From: Chondrilla cf. caribensis | Lineage: Eukaryota; Porifera; Demospongiae; Chondrillida; Chondrillidae | NCBI GenBank assembly: GCA_964020155.1 | Contig: OZ026556.1 | Span: 2,044,001-2,108,000 of the forward strand | DNA length: 64,000 nt | Reading direction: 5' to 3' | In this document: in pieces, positions 61,900-64,000 of the stretch | Numbering within the stretch: position 1 is the first letter of the stretch | Layout of the letters: each line of letters starts with the position of its first letter | Program-made: the position numbers and the translations under genes | The notes under the pieces: generated by a model | Seen by the model: the letters and a program-made list of their open reading frames with translations, nothing else | Told to the model about the DNA's origin: nothing | The model's database searches: none

Positions 61900-62800
61900 A
61901 TGTACACACTGGGAATGTGGGTGGCAAGGCCAATGACTTATGCAACTTTTAGTGTGGGTGGTATTATTATTGGTATTGCTATCCGATTAAACTTATCACA
62001 CAACAATCACTTGCAATCGAATCCCATGTACAAACAATATCTGTCCAGAGCTCTATTTTGGACCTCTTTCCTTGAACAAGAGGACAATCTATGGAAAAAA
62101 AATAGGAGCACTCCCTATGGGCCAACTGTCATTTATCCTGTGTGCCTGCACAGATTGACTTCCAACTCCTACTTCTTTGGTTCGTTGGGACTATAAACTC
62201 CATCCCAAGTGCCCACTATGCAATGCTCCTTACTACAATGTTAAGCACATACTCAACTGCTGCCCTGAAGCACTAGCCGGTGGTAGATATGGTTGGCGCC
62301 ACAAAAACGTGCTCCTAAACATGGTACAGTTTCTCCAGAAGTCTCAATAGGTCCACCATCTAGTATGCAGACCTCCCAGAGAAGAGAGCCACAGAGTCCC
62401 CACCTAACACCATCCCTCCTACTCTGATCAGCACTTCCGCCAGGCCAGACATAGTCATCTTTGGAGAGGACAAATCAATTAACATGGCTGAATTAACAAT
62501 CCCTTGGAATAATGTAACCAGCCTACAAAATGTGAGACGACTCAAGCAGCAGAAACCAAATTACCAACTACTACTATCCAATCTAGTATCTCGTGGATTC
62601 AATGCTACCTACCTTGAAATTGGTTGTCTGGGGCATCTCACCCTTGAAGCAATTAAAACATTGAAAACTGAAAAAGCCACCTGAAAGAAGAGCAGCCTTA
62701 GTTGAAGCTGCAAAAACTGCCGTTGCTGCAAGTTACGCGATCTTTAATGGTAGATCTCAGCAAGTATGGACTCTCAATACCTAGCAATCTTAACTGTGTA
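61900..62800 (+). pseudogene. Mobile-element REase-like ORF remnant
   Basis: Several frames with RLNLSHNNHLQSNPMYKQYL, then ARPDIVIFGEDK, MAELTIPWNNV, YLEIGCLGHL and AAKTAVAASYAIFNG. The D...E-x-T core resembles a PD-(D/E)XK nuclease found in transposon-encoded proteins of invertebrates. Stops and shifts show decay. Confidence 0.5.
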
Positions 62801-64000
62801 TACACTAGAATGTGTTCTATATTATACAATCCTAGTACATATAAGTGTTTTATTGCTGTAACTTTAATCTTTTTGATTTAGTAAATATACTTCAGACCTT
62901 CAGTTACATCAACCACCTTTCATGTTAGCTTTGGCCTTGCCATGGTGCATCAATCAATTCGATTTTTGTGTCAACTTTATCCCCCTGTGTCCTAGGCCCT
63001 AAATCAATTTTCTTTTGTATCACATTGTCAACCCGATTGAATAATAATAATATGGTTAAACCCCCCCAATGGGCCCCATCATAAAACTAGGTGTGAACGT
63101 GGTTCAGGACCTCGCTACGTGAAGTAGAATATGTCTGTATTTTGCCGCATTACTGAATATAACATTTTTGTTTTTGAAACTGAGATTACATGGATAGATT
63201 GAATCATAACAGGAATAAAAAGAATTAGATCAACTTGAATGAAAACACAACAGGCAAAGTAGCTATGCCTGTTGTGTGTATTATAAGATAATAGTTTAAT
63301 TTCATGATACACTCCAATTAGTGTACTTCTGTATGTCAAGGTGAATGGCTCAGATAGAAGTAAAGATTCCTGTGTTATATTTCATGTGGGAGGTCAGCAA
63401 TGGTAGAATGATGGAGACTCCTGGCCAAAAATTTAAGTGGTGCTGGCAGGTTTGAGCATTTAATGAGAATCTTAATTGGCTATAACGATGATTTCATACT
63501 GGTGGATTCTTTGAAGAGTTTCATGCTATTTTCAAATTGGTGTTTGTTGCAAAAATATAGAATATATGGGTAAATTATTTATGTTTGGTGGTATAGTTTA
63601 TCAAGTATAGTGACTGCACATCAAGTGATAACTATACATGACCTTCATATCCACATTGATCACATTGCTTTTGGTAATTGTACATATTAAGTGGTAATGC
63701 TCAGGCTATTAACATTCTCCAATTTGTGAGTCAAGTCGTGTACTCATTCTAGTTCTGATTCAGGTTCATATTGTTTCTTTGGGAGTACTATTTTGTAGAA
63801 CCTTTGTCACAGTTACATCTTTTGCATGTTTTGTAACGTGATGCATAGCCACATTTCTTGACAACTTATGCAAAAATTGTTCCACTGGTTGGTTATGGAA
63901 CATACTTATTACAGTATGTTTGCACAACTTCCACTTGTGTTCACTCGTGCATGATGTGTGGATGCATGCATGATTCCGTTTGTAATTGTTCTGAGGCAGA
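62801..64000. other. No gene recognised to window end
   Basis: AT-rich, with a short C7 run near 63061. A hairpin gcctgttgtg / cacaacaggc is present (about 63246-63278). No coding block supported. Confidence 0.5.

Overview
The window looks like nuclear DNA from an invertebrate animal. Coding sequence is split into small exons with GT/AG borders, introns are rich in (TG)n/(CA)n, retroelement remains are common, and the predicted proteins are extracellular multidomain types (EGF, vWA, IgGFc-binding, M8 peptidase). A sponge or another early-branching or marine invertebrate would fit, but this is an impression and not a determination. I joined exons by hand using splice sites, reading phase and family motifs; no transcript evidence was available.

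Layout, left to right. 1-1.3 kb: two copies of an unclassified repeat. 1.3-2.45 kb: a 5'-truncated LINE (minus strand) that abuts or interrupts the last visible exon of a TRMT1-type tRNA m2,2G26 methyltransferase (minus strand, 2.44-7.14 kb). 8.06-10.64 kb: a short vWA-EGF gene (minus) with a one-base frameshift in exon 1. 10.7-18.1 kb: gene-free DNA with MITE-like repeats and a long inverted repeat (14.4-16.75 kb). 18.1-39.1 kb: one giant minus-strand gene. Its vWA exons (39.07-38.33 and 30.26-28.82 kb) are separated by an 8-kb intron full of transposon debris; then come 28 single-exon EGF-like domains (28.74-19.46 kb) and an IgGFc-binding domain (19.34-18.12 kb). 39.2-46.4 kb: duplicated non-coding segments. 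46.48-56.53 kb: a complete 20-exon minus-strand gene (813 codons plus stop, all phases consistent) encoding a leishmanolysin-like M8 metallopeptidase with an EGF-like module and a C-terminal vWA domain. 57.6-61.7 kb: a decayed Ty3/gypsy LTR element on minus, inserted in one copy of a segmental duplication. 61.9-62.8 kb: remains of a mobile-element PD-(D/E)XK-like ORF on plus.

The most notable items are the M8-EGF-vWA protein, the vWA-(EGF)28-IgGFc giant gene with its B-C-A exon higher-order repeat and relic exons eaten into by TG tracts, and the tandem vWA-EGF paralogue. All three are predicted secreted or surface proteins that share vWA and EGF modules, so a common role in extracellular matrix, adhesion or mucus biology is reasonable, but this is inference.
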